Virus record (IMG/VR): IMGVR_UViG_3300014720_000003
Location: 62,001-126,000 of that record
Source: a virus
Length of the DNA: 64,000 nt
Direction: 5' to 3' (one strand)
The position numbers and the translations under genes are program-made. Below are positions 1 through 10,840 of the stretch, one piece after another. The notes beneath the pieces are model-generated. The model was not told the DNA's origin, did not search any database, and worked only from the letters and a program-made list of their open reading frames with translations. Position 1 is the first letter of the stretch. Every line of letters begins with the position of its first letter.

Positions 1-1
1 G

Positions 2-3000
2 GCTGCTGATGAAGCTAGATTAGCATCTCTGATGGCTCAAGGACCAGAATCAGGAGAACAAGCTGATATAGATAAATATCTTAGACAAGTTAATGATAGC
101 ACTGCTAGTTTACAAAAAAATAAATTAGCACAAGCAGAAGCAACTAAAGCATTAAAACTGATGGCTGATAGTGGCCAAGCAGCATCTAATGCTCTAGAAG
201 TAATGAATCGTAGAGCAGTAGCAACCACAGCTGGTGCTAATATGCTAGAAAAAATACTTACATCTGATCCAGAACAACTATTTGATATGCAGGGTCAATT
301 TGCAGCAGCTCAAAAATTAGCAGCTGGCACCGCTACTCAAGAAGAATTACAAAGTACACAATTTAGACAACAAGGATTTGCTGGTCTTAATGAACTAACT
401 GGTTTATTACCAGAAAGTATAAGAGGTAAAGTTAAAGCTAGCGCAATGAGACAATCTTTACAAGCAGGAGGTACTGATCTTAATCAAACTTTAGCAAGTT
501 ATACAGATGAAAATGGTAAATTAGTTAAATTAAGTATTGAAGATGTTTTAAGAAAAATGGAAAAACCAGAAGAAGATCCAACAGTAAAAGCGTATAGAGA
601 AGCTGTGGATAAACAAGCAGCAGCTAATGAAGAAATGGGTAAACTATTTGGTGCTGCTGCTGATAGACTTACACAAGCTCTTAATGATAATACAGCAGCT
701 TTATCTGGCGATTTTCAAAGAAGAATTCAGGAAGCTGGACCTAAACAATTAGAAGCAGAGAAGAAAACAGCAGAAGCAACTAAGCCCACCACTAGTACAT
801 CCGATAGTCCTGTTGGTGGAGCAGTTAAGAGTGCTGTTGATACTACCAGTCAAGCTAGTACTGTTTATGGTTTGGGCACACTACCACGAGATATTCGAGC
901 GGGCGCAGCAGCTGGAAGTAGAGGAGATGCTTTTGTTTCGGGCGTGCTAAATAAAGGTAAAAAAGTGTCTGGAGCGGTTCGAGGAGCAGCATCAGGAACA
1001 GTATCTAAATATGCAGGAATAGCTAAAGATATGTTGTCCACAGCAAGAGGAAGTTATGCTGCTGAAATGTCTCCTTTTGCGGATGAAGCTTCGGCCGCTT
1101 TTGGTAAAACTGGTAAAGTAGCATCAAAAGGAGGAGAATATGCGGCAAAAACAGTTAAAACAGTTAAAGGTTTGTTTGGTGGCTTAAAAGATGTGGGGTT
1201 AGGTGCTGTTAGAGGAGCGGCTCAAACACCAGCAGCTCAACAAGCTCTTAAATTCGGATCAGATGTGGTACAAACAGCTAAATCTAGCACCGTTGGTAAA
1301 GCAGCAACCGGTTTATATGATGTTGCTAAGGGTGGACTCACAGGAGCAGTAGATGCGGCTAAAAAAACAGGAGCAGGCAAATATGTTGCTGGATTAGTAG
1401 GCAAAGCAAAAGATGCTGGTGGATTAGGCGGACTCTTATCTGGAACTTCTAAACAAGGAGGTAAATTATTAGGAAGTGCTGGATCTATGCTCTCTGGTGT
1501 GGCCAAAAATCCTCTGGTTGGTACCGCATTAAAAGGCGCTAGTAAAATATTGGGTCCTCTTGGCCTAGTATTAGGTGCAGGAAGCGCTATGGCAGAAAAA
1601 GGAGAAGTTAAAAAAGATGGTAAGCAACGAGGAATGATCGAAAAGGGCTTATTGGGTATGTTCACGGGGGGACAAGATTCTTCTCAACAAAGTATGATTG
1701 GTCGTATGTTAGGAGCGAAACAAGGAAGCACTCTGGATAAAGCTGGTGCTATTGGTGGAGCCGCATTATCAGGAGCCGCTACAGGGGCCACGATTGGTTC
1801 GTTCATTCCCGTTATAGGTACCGCTATAGGAGCTGGTGTGGGTGGTTTAATAGGAGCTGGTTTGGAGGGATACAAACAATATACTGGTGGTGGTAAACAA
1901 AAACCATCAACCACAGCTCGTTCCAAAGCCGTAGAAAAACAAGTAAAAACAGCAGCAGTAATGGGTACTACCCCAACAGAACCAACAACCGCCTCTGCCG
2001 AAAAAGGTTTAGTTGAAGCCAGAACTAGTTTAATGGAGTCTCAACAAGAACAAGCAGCAACAAACCAACAAATCGGTCCCGCACAACCCACAGATAATAG
2101 AGCAGCATCTTTAATGGCACCATACCAAGAGCCATTAACAGGAACCCTATCACCATCATCAACACCTTCTCCACCCGCCACAACAACCCAGCCTAATGGC
2201 ACTGATATGGCCCGTAAAAGATTTGAGGAACGAGCCGCGTATCTTAGAAGTTGGGGTATGCCAACAGAGCCACTCCCCGATAATGCCCCATCAACTCCGG
2301 CCTCACCAGGAATGGAACCAGATATTTTTGTAAGAAAAAGAGCAGAAGCAGAAGCTCAAGCATTACAAGAAGAAATTAGTAGAATGGAATCTTCAATTAG
2401 TGGTAAACAAAGTGAAATATCGGGTTTTGAAAAGAAGGCCGTATACGAAAGACGCGCCAAAATGGGTGCTGGTACATATAAAAAGGGTGTGCCAACAACT
2501 TCCGAAGCGGCCGCAGCATCCGCCAAAGCTGATATTGAAACTATTAATGCTGAGATGGAAGAAAAACGTAAACAGCTAAAGGCTGCTCAAGACAGAGCAT
2601 CTAGTGCTATGAGGCCAGTCGCTAAACCCGTGGAAACATCATCGACTACTACAACCAATCCAGAATTTGCCGCTTTCGCAGCAGATTCGGCCGCTAGAAG
2701 ACAGCAGCCTGCGTCCGATATGTTAACCACAATCAGACAAGCACAACCCACAACCGCTCTTGCTACACAAGGACCAATACCAGCACCACTAGGGACCACG
2801 CCAGTAGCCAGAACAGCAACAGCATCCGCCGGAACTCAACAGGGTGATACTCAACAAATGATGGCTAATGTATTAACATTAGATGATCAATCAAGACAAT
2901 TTTTAGAGAGTTTTGGTACTATACTTAATAATTTTGGAACTTATGTGGATAAACTAGCTACTATTAATATTCCTAAGATTCCAGAAAAAATAGAGATGCA

Positions 3001-3163
3001 AGGCAATCATGTGGTGGATGTTCGTATCACTGGAGCAGCAGCTTTTGAGGGATTAAAGAAAGATTTTGGCAATATGATTCAAGCTGAAATTAGTAAAAAG
3101 ATGAATAAAATATGGGTTCAATCTAATGGTCAGTATGGAGAAGCAGAAGGACAGAAAACATAA
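2..3163 (+). CDS. Tail tape-measure-like protein (5' end outside window)
   Basis: The reading frame is open to the left edge, so the gene starts outside the window; the first internal ATG is at 32 and 1043 residues follow it. The protein is very rich in Ala, Gly, Lys and Gln. It has long helical stretches, a glycine-zipper-like hydrophobic part around residues 570-610 (counted from position 32), a Pro/Thr-rich linker near 700-760 and a coiled-coil-like stretch near 770-870. The last 90 residues form a compact tail with a short beta-type motif (EMQGNHVVDVRI). Length, composition and the position just before baseplate-like genes fit a tape measure, which sets tail length and is threaded through the tube. 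A large internal virion protein is the alternative. Its stop overlaps the next start (TAATGG). Confidence 0.6.
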   Translation, partial: AADEARLASLMAQGPESGEQADIDKYLRQVNDSTASLQKNKLAQAEATKALKLMADSGQAASNALEVMNRRAVATTAGANMLEKILTSDPEQLFDMQGQFAAAQKLAAGTATQEELQSTQFRQQGFAGLNELTGLLPESIRGKVKASAMRQSLQAGGTDLNQTLASYTDENGKLVKLSIEDVLRKMEKPEEDPTVKAYREAVDKQAAANEEMGKLFGAAADRLTQALNDNTAALSGDFQRRIQEAGPKQLEAEKKTAEATKPTTSTSDSPVGGAVKSAVDTTSQASTVYGLGTLPRDIRAGAAAGSRGDAFVSGVLNKGKKVSGAVRGAASGTVSKYAGIAKDMLSTARGSYAAEMSPFADEASAAFGKTGKVASKGGEYAAKTVKTVKGLFGGLKDVGLGAVRGAAQTPAAQQALKFGSDVVQTAKSSTVGKAATGLYDVAKGGLTGAVDAAKKTGAGKYVAGLVGKAKDAGGLGGLLSGTSKQGGKLLGSAGSMLSGVAKNPLVGTALKGASKILGPLGLVLGAGSAMAEKGEVKKDGKQRGMIEKGLLGMFTGGQDSSQQSMIGRMLGAKQGSTLDKAGAIGGAALSGAATGATIGSFIPVIGTAIGAGVGGLIGAGLEGYKQYTGGGKQKPSTTARSKAVEKQVKTAAVMGTTPTEPTTASAEKGLVEARTSLMESQQEQAATNQQIGPAQPTDNRAASLMAPYQEPLTGTLSPSSTPSPPATTTQPNGTDMARKRFEERAAYLRSWGMPTEPLPDNAPSTPASPGMEPDIFVRKRAEAEAQALQEEISRMESSISGKQSEISGFEKKAVYERRAKMGAGTYKKGVPTTSEAAAASAKADIETINAEMEEKRKQLKAAQDRASSAMRPVAKPVETSSTTTTNPEFAAFAADSAARRQQPASDMLTTIRQAQPTTALATQGPIPAPLGTTPVARTATASAGTQQGDTQQMMANVLTLDDQSRQFLESFGTILNNFGTYVDKLATINIPKIPEKIEMQGNHVVDVRITGAAAFEGLKKDFGNMIQAEISKKMNKIWVQSNGQYGEAEGQKT

Positions 3164-4923
3164 TGGCATACGAAAGCAATCTTAAAGTATACTACTGTGC
3201 TCAGTCTAGTAGTCCGAGCGACTCTAATAGAATTGTTCCGGCTCCTATGCTCACTATTAATCCTGAAATTTATTATGCTAATGATAGTGTTATAGGATAT
3301 ACTTATATTATTACTCTCAAAGGATACGCCAATGCCTTAAGATTAGAAGATAATTCTAGACCAGTTGGACAACCTAATTATGGCGCTAATCAAACCATAG
3401 GTCACATGGATGATATTAGAAATATTTTTAATTTTAATGGTGGAAATTTGCATGTTAAGAGTGGATCTTCCACAGTATTATTAGCTAAGGGTGGTACTAT
3501 TAAAAGTATAAATTTTGATCAGTCAGACAATTTTTGGGTAAATTATTCTCAATTCACCATAGAGATTGAATTTAATGAAATTGATATGACTGGTTGTTCT
3601 AATAATTCAGCTATAGCATGTAACAGTAGTTTTTTTCATACCCCAAATCAATCAAATAATGAATATACATCCGATAATTTAGTGGATATGAAAAAATTTA
3701 AGATCAAAGAGTTTTCTGATAAATGGTCAATATCTATTGATGATCAAATCTATGATAACTACCAAGACTTTTATAATAGTAACTTTAAAGTAACATATAC
3801 TCTATCTGCTACTGGTAAAAATTACTATAATAACGATCAGTTTGTGCCAGCTTGGGAACAAGCTAAATTATTTGTCCAAGATAGGCTATATACCCAAGTC
3901 AATGGATTAATTAATGGTATACTAGTAATGACTGGTCAATCTAACACCAATTATGATGGATGTCTTCCAGGTAAAAAGCTATCTGAAATTCATGCTGTGT
4001 CAACAGATGGTGGCATTATGGATGCTTTTGATACTCCTAAAAACGGAGGTAATAAATATCAGGTTCATAATGAGATTATAACTTGTGAAACATCAGAATC
4101 CGATGGATCTTTTTCTATTACATATAATGCTATTTTAAAAAGACATAATCCATCATTTAGTAAATCTCAAAATTCATGCATACATACTTATACAAAAAGT
4201 ATTAGTTATGATGCTTCTAATCAGGTTACTATTAATATTCAGGGTACTTTACAAGGATTAGTACAAGGTGGATTTATATATGAAAAAGATGTTGAATTTA
4301 CTCTACCTAAAAACGGCACTTTTATTACGAGACACGATGGAGAAGAAACCAAATATAGCAATGCTTTAGCTTTTTATAATTCTAGGATAGGAATTATTGG
4401 TGGAGATCTAATGGATAGCTTAAAACAAACACTCAATATTACTAAAAGTGCTTTGCTTATAAGTAACCCAACCACTGGCTATCCAGTTGCTCAAAGCTTT
4501 ACACTAGATCATGATTATCATGAAGGATCAATAACATATACTGCTGTTTATGATACTAAATCAACGGAAAGTAATGATATGGGTTATACAAATATTAGTA
4601 TAGTAAGAAAAGATCCTGTTCAAATGACCCAAGAATTTATTATACCTGGTAGGGTTAGTGGTCCTATTATTCAAAAATTAAGAATGTTTACACCACTCAC
4701 AATTTCTATTAATATAGATGGTGCTCATCCTAGCAATAAAAGTTGTGGTACTGGATGGTGTAATGCTGATCCTATTAATACTATTGCTAATATTGCATCA
4801 CTAAGAACACTCACAGGAGATACTTGGATCAAAACTAAAGATGATACAACTGTTAATTCTATCGATGGATCTTTTAGTATTAATTTAGAGTATATGTGCA
4901 AAAATAATCAACCTCTATGTTAG
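3163..4923 (+). CDS. Tail/baseplate-region virion protein, paralogue A
   Basis: This 586-residue protein has no motif I recognise. It is beta-rich and Asn/Ser/Thr/Tyr-rich, as in virion proteins. It is clearly paralogous to the next gene: both start with a short Tyr-rich segment followed by VPAPM, then an Asn-Asp-(S/T)-(V/I)-I-G motif, share a W-E-Q-A-K motif near the middle, a SESDGSFS motif, and a closing segment with DGS(F/Y)(S/T)INL and a Cys-containing end. Several cysteines are spread through it. It lies directly behind the tape-measure-like gene, so a tail tip, tube or baseplate part is likely. The start overlaps the previous stop by one base. Confidence 0.55.
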   Translation: MAYESNLKVYYCAQSSSPSDSNRIVPAPMLTINPEIYYANDSVIGYTYIITLKGYANALRLEDNSRPVGQPNYGANQTIGHMDDIRNIFNFNGGNLHVKSGSSTVLLAKGGTIKSINFDQSDNFWVNYSQFTIEIEFNEIDMTGCSNNSAIACNSSFFHTPNQSNNEYTSDNLVDMKKFKIKEFSDKWSISIDDQIYDNYQDFYNSNFKVTYTLSATGKNYYNNDQFVPAWEQAKLFVQDRLYTQVNGLINGILVMTGQSNTNYDGCLPGKKLSEIHAVSTDGGIMDAFDTPKNGGNKYQVHNEIITCETSESDGSFSITYNAILKRHNPSFSKSQNSCIHTYTKSISYDASNQVTINIQGTLQGLVQGGFIYEKDVEFTLPKNGTFITRHDGEETKYSNALAFYNSRIGIIGGDLMDSLKQTLNITKSALLISNPTTGYPVAQSFTLDHDYHEGSITYTAVYDTKSTESNDMGYTNISIVRKDPVQMTQEFIIPGRVSGPIIQKLRMFTPLTISINIDGAHPSNKSCGTGWCNADPINTIANIASLRTLTGDTWIKTKDDTTVNSIDGSFSINLEYMCKNNQPLC

Positions 4924-4932
4924 TGATATATT

Positions 4933-6768
4933 ATGAGTTATATATATAGTCCTGAAACTAAAATGTTCTATGGTCCACAAGATGCTGATCATAGATTAGT
5001 TCCAGCCCCAATGATTAGTATCAATAAAGAAAATATATATAGTAACGATACAATTATAGGATTTACATACACTATAGACTTTACAGGTTATGCTACCGCA
5101 CTGGACTTAAGGAATATTAATGGCTCATACGACCCCAATTCTTTACCGTATAATACGGGAAGTGTTGTTGATCATATTCATAAATTACGCAAAATCCTGA
5201 GTCAAAATGGTAATATTCTAGTAGTAGTAGATAGTAGTAGTAATATTATGCTCAAAGCAAAGGGAGGTATATTAAGATCATTTAATATTGATGAATCAAA
5301 TAATAACTGGATCCACTTTGCCAACTATACAGCATCTATCGAATTTAGTTCAGTAGAATTTCTGGGTGCTTCATGGCAAACTTATACAACAGAAGATTGT
5401 GGTAGTATACATCTTAAGGATGGATCATATCCAGATAATAATGACGATGGTACAGTTAATATTCAAAAATTTAAAATCAAAAGCTATACTGATAGTTGGT
5501 CAATTAATTTTGATGAAAACGCAGCTTTTAATAGGGTGAAGAAAAGAGACGATGCTTCTACTATGTTAAATATTGATAATCATGGTTTTGATATTGAGTA
5601 TACTATTTCTGCTGTTGGTAAACACCATTTTGTTTATAGTAATGAAACCACCAATGCATCTAAATTATTACCAGCATGGGAACAAGCTAAAAATTTTGTT
5701 CAGTATAGATTATATAATCAGGTCACTAATCTATTAGATAAAGTATTAAAGAATACTGCTAATGATGGTTGTGACTCTACATCCACCCCCAGCACAGCGC
5801 ATGTTCCAGGATCAGCCGTGGGTAATAATGGATTATTAAAAAATATAGGAGATAGTAAATATAAAATATTTAATGAGAATATATCGTGTGATGTTTCAGA
5901 ATCAGATGGCTCTTTTTCTGCAACATATAGTGCAACTATTAAAAATAACACTGTATCAGATTATAGTACCGCAGAAACTAAACACACAGTTAAAAAATCA
6001 TTCAATATTACTAATCAAAATAATACCAAAGCTGTTGGACTAACTATTAGTGGTACTATAGAGGGTCTACTAGAGGGTGGTATTATTAATAGCTCATCAC
6101 CCATTGAGTTGCCTGATAGTGGTTCTATTCTAATATATAAAAATAATAATGATACTAAATATGATAATGCTAAAGTACTTCTAGATAAAATATTTAAAGA
6201 AACAGAATATAATGCAGGTTTTGGTGCTAGTGGTAAAAAAGATTTGATCAAAGCATTTAAAGATAGTCTCGGTGTAACACTAACAGCTCTGGGTCTAAGT
6301 CCTGCTCCCGATGATCCTGTTAGTGATCCTCCTCACCCAATATCATTTAACTTGACACATGACTATAATACTGGTACTATAAATTATACGGTAGAGTATA
6401 GTAGTGATACTTTGGCGTGTGGTCGTAAATACCAAGAAATTAGTATTCAAACTAATAATCCGGTCAAAGTTATAGCTCCATTTAATATACCATTAAGTGA
6501 TAAAGGCCCATTAATACAAGAATTAGGAACACAAACAGCAAAAACTGTAACAGTAACTATCAACGGTTCGGATCTATCAGCACAAGGAAAACCAAGACCA
6601 ATGGATTTATTGAGTGAATTAAATTGTAATGCTAATTATTTACCAATTACTCTACCTAATATTAATGGTATAAAAACTAATCAAGAATATACTAGAAATA
6701 TTCTAGATGGGTCGTATACTATTAATTTATCATATATTTGTGATAATAATGGATGTTTAATATCTTAG
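4933..6768 (+). CDS. Tail/baseplate-region virion protein, paralogue B
   Basis: This 611-residue protein is the tandem paralogue of the gene before it, with the same order of conserved blocks (VPAPM near residue 23, a WEQAK block mid-protein, SESDGSFS, and a DGSYTINL end). It is somewhat longer because of insertions, for example an Asp/Pro-rich loop near residue 455. No enzyme motif is visible. The gap to the previous gene is 9 bases and no strong ribosome binding site is seen, so translational coupling is likely. Two diverged copies may form a hetero-oligomeric ring or replace each other at different tail positions; that is inference. Confidence 0.55.
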   Translation: MSYIYSPETKMFYGPQDADHRLVPAPMISINKENIYSNDTIIGFTYTIDFTGYATALDLRNINGSYDPNSLPYNTGSVVDHIHKLRKILSQNGNILVVVDSSSNIMLKAKGGILRSFNIDESNNNWIHFANYTASIEFSSVEFLGASWQTYTTEDCGSIHLKDGSYPDNNDDGTVNIQKFKIKSYTDSWSINFDENAAFNRVKKRDDASTMLNIDNHGFDIEYTISAVGKHHFVYSNETTNASKLLPAWEQAKNFVQYRLYNQVTNLLDKVLKNTANDGCDSTSTPSTAHVPGSAVGNNGLLKNIGDSKYKIFNENISCDVSESDGSFSATYSATIKNNTVSDYSTAETKHTVKKSFNITNQNNTKAVGLTISGTIEGLLEGGIINSSSPIELPDSGSILIYKNNNDTKYDNAKVLLDKIFKETEYNAGFGASGKKDLIKAFKDSLGVTLTALGLSPAPDDPVSDPPHPISFNLTHDYNTGTINYTVEYSSDTLACGRKYQEISIQTNNPVKVIAPFNIPLSDKGPLIQELGTQTAKTVTVTINGSDLSAQGKPRPMDLLSELNCNANYLPITLPNINGIKTNQEYTRNILDGSYTINLSYICDNNGCLIS

Positions 6769-6777
6769 GAAACTATT

Positions 6778-8484
6778 ATGGCAGATATTATCAACGCACC
6801 AATTAAGTTTTTAGGCGCTACAGTTTTATCAACTAGTACTAGTATAGGTTACGGATCATCCAGTGAGAGCACCCTATCTGTAGAACTAGTAGAAGACTGT
6901 GATGCTAATGATCAATTTTTACCATCAGAAGTTGGTGCTCCTATTTATTTTAACTGTGGATCGTTTATATTTGGAGGTATTCTAACAGGATGGACTGAAA
7001 ATATTAGTCAATCTGGTAAAACTTTTAGTGTTAGAGCATCAGACCCTAGGCAATTATTAGATAATTTTACAATATTGGTGGATACTCAGATAGGTGCGGG
7101 AGTAGGAGAAAATAATGTATTTGATATCTGGGGTTATTGGGATAGTACAACACAAGCAGATTCCGACCAAGGTACTATTGCCACAAGAAAAGTTGGTAAT
7201 GAGTGCGATGATTATCCACAGTTTAATGTGCAAAAAGACAATATTAATGATCCAAAAAAGGGTCAATTCGGTAGAGCACAAAGCAGTGAAAGAGGTATGA
7301 AATACCGTCAAATAATAGATGCTTTAGAATGTAAAAATCCTTCTGTGTATAGTAACACTGGTTATGAATACAGTGTTGATTTCACAACCTTTCCCGCCAA
7401 AGCTCTAGTTCCTGATTTTTATAGAATACAAGGACCTACCACACTACTACAACTATTACAAAACATATGTGATATTTTAGGTCAAGAATTTTATGTTTAT
7501 TTAGAAGAAGTAGGCGTAAAACATACTATAAAAATAGGTCTTATTGATTTAACGCAAGAGCCAGGAACATTTAATGGCATAGTTACCCAATTCAAGGGTT
7601 GCGCTACAGACTTATCTTATGGTCAAGAATTGCGTCACGATAAAATTAAAACTGCAATATTTGGAGAAAATTATCATACAAACGAAGAATATCAAGATTG
7701 TTATTTTTATTTTGGTGCTGAACTTTATGAAACAGCTCCAAATGCAAATCAAATACTGAGACACATAGTACCACAAAAAGCTGGAGATGATGGATGTGGA
7801 TTTTGGATATTTAAAAGTATAACAGAACTTAATGCAACACTTCATAAACCTATCGCCCCATTAGCTGGTGGACAAAAAAATGGACCATATTCTATAAGCG
7901 AACTAGACCTAAGAGCTGCTATGAGTGGATTTAAAGTTTGGAAAAATAGAACTTTTTCAAAAGATATTCCAGGTAGTTTTAATAGAGCAGTTAGAAATAC
8001 ATATCCTATTTATGAAGATAGTGTGAGAGATACTATTAATGGTTTAGAGGGGGCAGCAACCGCAGCCACAGTAGGTAGAGCACTCCCAGACGCTGCTGTA
8101 CAGCCAACTAAATCAGATCAAAATATTACCCGTTTCAATGAAGAAACACAAGATGTAGAAAAGGTTTATGCCTGGATCAAACAGCTTGCTGATACTTATT
8201 ATGGTCGTCAGTTTTTAGTACCAATGAAAAATATTAGTTATTATTTAGAAGATGACAATGTTACCACTATGCCAAATCCAGAGCAGTCACAATTTATGTT
8301 TACTAAAGTTCCCACCAATGCTGGTGGTTGGACCGATCCTATTAATGGTAAAGTCACTGTGCTAGGACTAAGCGATCCAGCATTACAGTTTTTTAAGCAA
8401 GATGATGGGAGGGTTAGTAGTTTTGCTTCATTTCCTATAGAAATAAATAAAGAAACTGGTTGTAACGATAGTTTAGCAAATTAA
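6778..8484 (+). CDS. Putative tail hub / baseplate protein
   Basis: This 568-residue beta-rich protein is located where tail hub or baseplate proteins usually follow the tape measure. The N-terminal 100 residues (GATVLSTSTSIGYGSS, then a barrel-like segment ending in FSVRASDPRQLLDNF) resemble in style the first domain of gpD/gp27-like hub proteins, but I see no decisive signature. Cysteines are scattered. An AGGAAAC site lies before the ATG. Function is inferred from position and style only. Confidence 0.45.
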   Translation: MADIINAPIKFLGATVLSTSTSIGYGSSSESTLSVELVEDCDANDQFLPSEVGAPIYFNCGSFIFGGILTGWTENISQSGKTFSVRASDPRQLLDNFTILVDTQIGAGVGENNVFDIWGYWDSTTQADSDQGTIATRKVGNECDDYPQFNVQKDNINDPKKGQFGRAQSSERGMKYRQIIDALECKNPSVYSNTGYEYSVDFTTFPAKALVPDFYRIQGPTTLLQLLQNICDILGQEFYVYLEEVGVKHTIKIGLIDLTQEPGTFNGIVTQFKGCATDLSYGQELRHDKIKTAIFGENYHTNEEYQDCYFYFGAELYETAPNANQILRHIVPQKAGDDGCGFWIFKSITELNATLHKPIAPLAGGQKNGPYSISELDLRAAMSGFKVWKNRTFSKDIPGSFNRAVRNTYPIYEDSVRDTINGLEGAATAATVGRALPDAAVQPTKSDQNITRFNEETQDVEKVYAWIKQLADTYYGRQFLVPMKNISYYLEDDNVTTMPNPEQSQFMFTKVPTNAGGWTDPINGKVTVLGLSDPALQFFKQDDGRVSSFASFPIEINKETGCNDSLAN

Positions 8485-8497
8485 ATGGAGATATATA

Positions 8498-10840
8498 ATG
8501 CCAGCAGATAGAAATTGTGGAAAAATTGATCTTACAAAAATATCTTCTGATGAACTAATAACAGATGTTACATTTAATGGAGATACCACTTCTGGTACTG
8601 CATATATTAGGTGCGAAGTTGATGAAAATTTAGTAGTTGTATTACCAGGTAGAAGCGGAGATGTTCCTGCTGGTGTTTATGCTGTAATTAAATTTAATGA
8701 GGGATGTTTTGCCGATCTTTGTAAAGACTCTGCTGATTATAATCCAGCATTATCATTATTATCAAACTTACTAGATACCGCAGCTAAGTCGGAGGACGGT
8801 AGTATACCTACTCCAGAAACAGCACCAAATTTAATTAAGAATGCCAATAATAACCCTCCAACTAATTCTAGAACCAGCGATAGCAGTTGCGCTGAAAAAA
8901 GATCAACACCACCCAGCATTTGTGGAATAAATCCTGAAAGATTATTGGCAGCAACAAAAAGTGTTGATTCAGCAGAAACCAATATTCATGGTTTTCAACC
9001 AGCAGCAATTTTTCCTAATAAATTTAATATTCCATTAAAAGATAATACTGAAAGATATGGTCCGTATAAAAGTAATAATTTTGATAATATCAAAGGTGCT
9101 GCTGATATAATTATTAATACTGATTTATCACCCTGGAATTTTGGTAGTTTCGATAAAATGGGTCAGGCTGGTAATCAACTAGTAAGCAATCTTGCTACAG
9201 GATTACGCAAAGCGGAAACAGGGTCAGTAACAGTTCCAGGATTGCCAACACTAGCCAGACTAGGAGCTGCTATAAACAACGGACCACTACTAAGTAATGT
9301 TAGTATTAGTTTTGGTTCTTCGGGTATTACTACCACCTATGAGTTTAGAACTTTTAATCCCAAAGCTGGTGGATTAGCTCGTATGGGTGTTGAGAGATTC
9401 AAAGAATTAAGAGAAGCTAGACAACAACAACTGAGATTACTAAAAAGCGATCAAATTAATCAATATCGTATTAATCAAAAACTAAATAGAATTCGTAATC
9501 AACACAATATGGATGCTTTAAGACATGCTCGTGTTAATCAACAAGCATCATTACAACGAGTTTTGGTTGGAGAAATCTATAATTTTTCCTTGGAAACACA
9601 GGATGTAAACCAATTAGGACAAAGAACAGTTGTTGGCATATCAACTCTAGCAAAATCTGTTGCTGAGATGACTTATGACTATGAGAGAAAAGCATATATG
9701 AGTTTGGATGGCTTATTTGGACCCATTTCCAAAAATGGTGGTGGTACTGATAGTGGTGGTAATTTTCGTTTACCTCAATATGCTGGCTATGGGGATGATA
9801 GTTATATAACTAGTTCTCATAAAGCTTCTCCCATATCTCCTCAGCCCCCATTTATAAAAAACGGTGGATGTAGTGATACAAATTTAACGTATACTGTATA
9901 TAATTTAGATTTAAGCCAAAATTATTTTGATCCTTTAACTAATAAGTTTGAAACTCATACTTATCATTATGGTGCTGGTGCTGGTCACGTTGTTGATTTA
10001 TTGGGAAGACAAGAAGAAGTATATACAGAAGGACTTATTACTAATTTATTTAAAACAACTGATAATAAAAGATATAGTGAGGATTATCGATTCTTAGCTC
10101 TTAGAGGTCCTCTAATGCTTCATAGTTGGGGCTATGATCTGGATGGTAAACCAATTCCTAATGAAGCTGATACTGTCGAAGAGACTAAAATGGGTAACTT
10201 TAAGGTTGACCATCTTAAAGATCGTTTTATGAAAGACTGGTTACAAAAACCATTTTCTTGGCCAGCAGCACCAGTGGATCTAAGATTTGATCGTAAGCGT
10301 GGAGTATGGGTAAGCCCACAACCTTATAAGATTATTGTTGCTAAAATCGTTAAAGAGGTTCCTGCTTTCGGCCAAGGTTTAGGTGTGTTAGTAAATTATG
10401 GTAATAAACTATATGATGCTGATGGTAATGAAATAAATGCTGGTCCTGGCACAGAAAATAATGCGTGCTGTGAAACTCTAGCACCAAGTGGAACATGTTT
10501 TGGTAATTGGATAGATGTAGTAACAAATGTTTGCTTAACGCCATCAGGACTGGTTGTTAAAAAAGTCAAGGTTAGAGTATTAGATGCCGAGTATGATGAC
10601 TGCTGTACTGATATAATACCAACCGAATCATGTAGCAGTAGTACGGGCGGAAATTCAAATTGTGATTGTTTTACTGTAGATTGTTCATCTTCGTCATCAT
10701 CATCGTCCAGTTGCACAGAATCTACTGATATGAATCTAATAGAAATTGTGGATCGTATAGGACATAGACACAAAGCTGGATGTTATGTTTATGCTTATTA
10801 TGATACCACAACAGCTAAATATATAGTATTACAGAACTAA
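8498..10840 (+). CDS. Large virion protein with coiled coil and Cys/Ser-rich C-terminus
   Basis: This 780-residue protein, preceded by a good ribosome binding site (TGGAGATATATAATG), ends the plus-strand run. It has a beta-rich N-terminus, a Pro/Asn/Ser linker near 105-150, a highly charged Arg/Gln-rich helix near 297-354, a large middle domain, and a cysteine-rich C-terminus (residues about 650-780) with Cys pairs, a C-D-C motif and a run of nine serines flanked by cysteines. A final small domain reads like a short beta segment (VDRIGHRHKAGCYVYAYY). This suggests a tail or baseplate protein with a disulfide- or metal-stabilised tip. It ends one base before the first minus-strand gene. Confidence 0.5.
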   Translation: MPADRNCGKIDLTKISSDELITDVTFNGDTTSGTAYIRCEVDENLVVVLPGRSGDVPAGVYAVIKFNEGCFADLCKDSADYNPALSLLSNLLDTAAKSEDGSIPTPETAPNLIKNANNNPPTNSRTSDSSCAEKRSTPPSICGINPERLLAATKSVDSAETNIHGFQPAAIFPNKFNIPLKDNTERYGPYKSNNFDNIKGAADIIINTDLSPWNFGSFDKMGQAGNQLVSNLATGLRKAETGSVTVPGLPTLARLGAAINNGPLLSNVSISFGSSGITTTYEFRTFNPKAGGLARMGVERFKELREARQQQLRLLKSDQINQYRINQKLNRIRNQHNMDALRHARVNQQASLQRVLVGEIYNFSLETQDVNQLGQRTVVGISTLAKSVAEMTYDYERKAYMSLDGLFGPISKNGGGTDSGGNFRLPQYAGYGDDSYITSSHKASPISPQPPFIKNGGCSDTNLTYTVYNLDLSQNYFDPLTNKFETHTYHYGAGAGHVVDLLGRQEEVYTEGLITNLFKTTDNKRYSEDYRFLALRGPLMLHSWGYDLDGKPIPNEADTVEETKMGNFKVDHLKDRFMKDWLQKPFSWPAAPVDLRFDRKRGVWVSPQPYKIIVAKIVKEVPAFGQGLGVLVNYGNKLYDADGNEINAGPGTENNACCETLAPSGTCFGNWIDVVTNVCLTPSGLVVKKVKVRVLDAEYDDCCTDIIPTESCSSSTGGNSNCDCFTVDCSSSSSSSSSCTESTDMNLIEIVDRIGHRHKAGCYVYAYYDTTTAKYIVLQN

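Noticed and set aside
1237-2799. Long minus-strand frames (up to 142 codons) opposite the tape-measure-like gene
   Set aside because: Pro/Ala-rich mirror translations of a repetitive Ala/Gly gene, no ribosome binding site, no operon context.
10681-10715. TCN trinucleotide run as a CRISPR-like or satellite repeat
   Set aside because: It is simply the serine run of the virion protein, with no spacers or repeated unit beyond codons.
10350-10773. Two minus-strand frames opposite the Cys/Ser-rich virion C-terminus
   Set aside because: Shadows of the Ser/Cys/Asp codons; no start signals.
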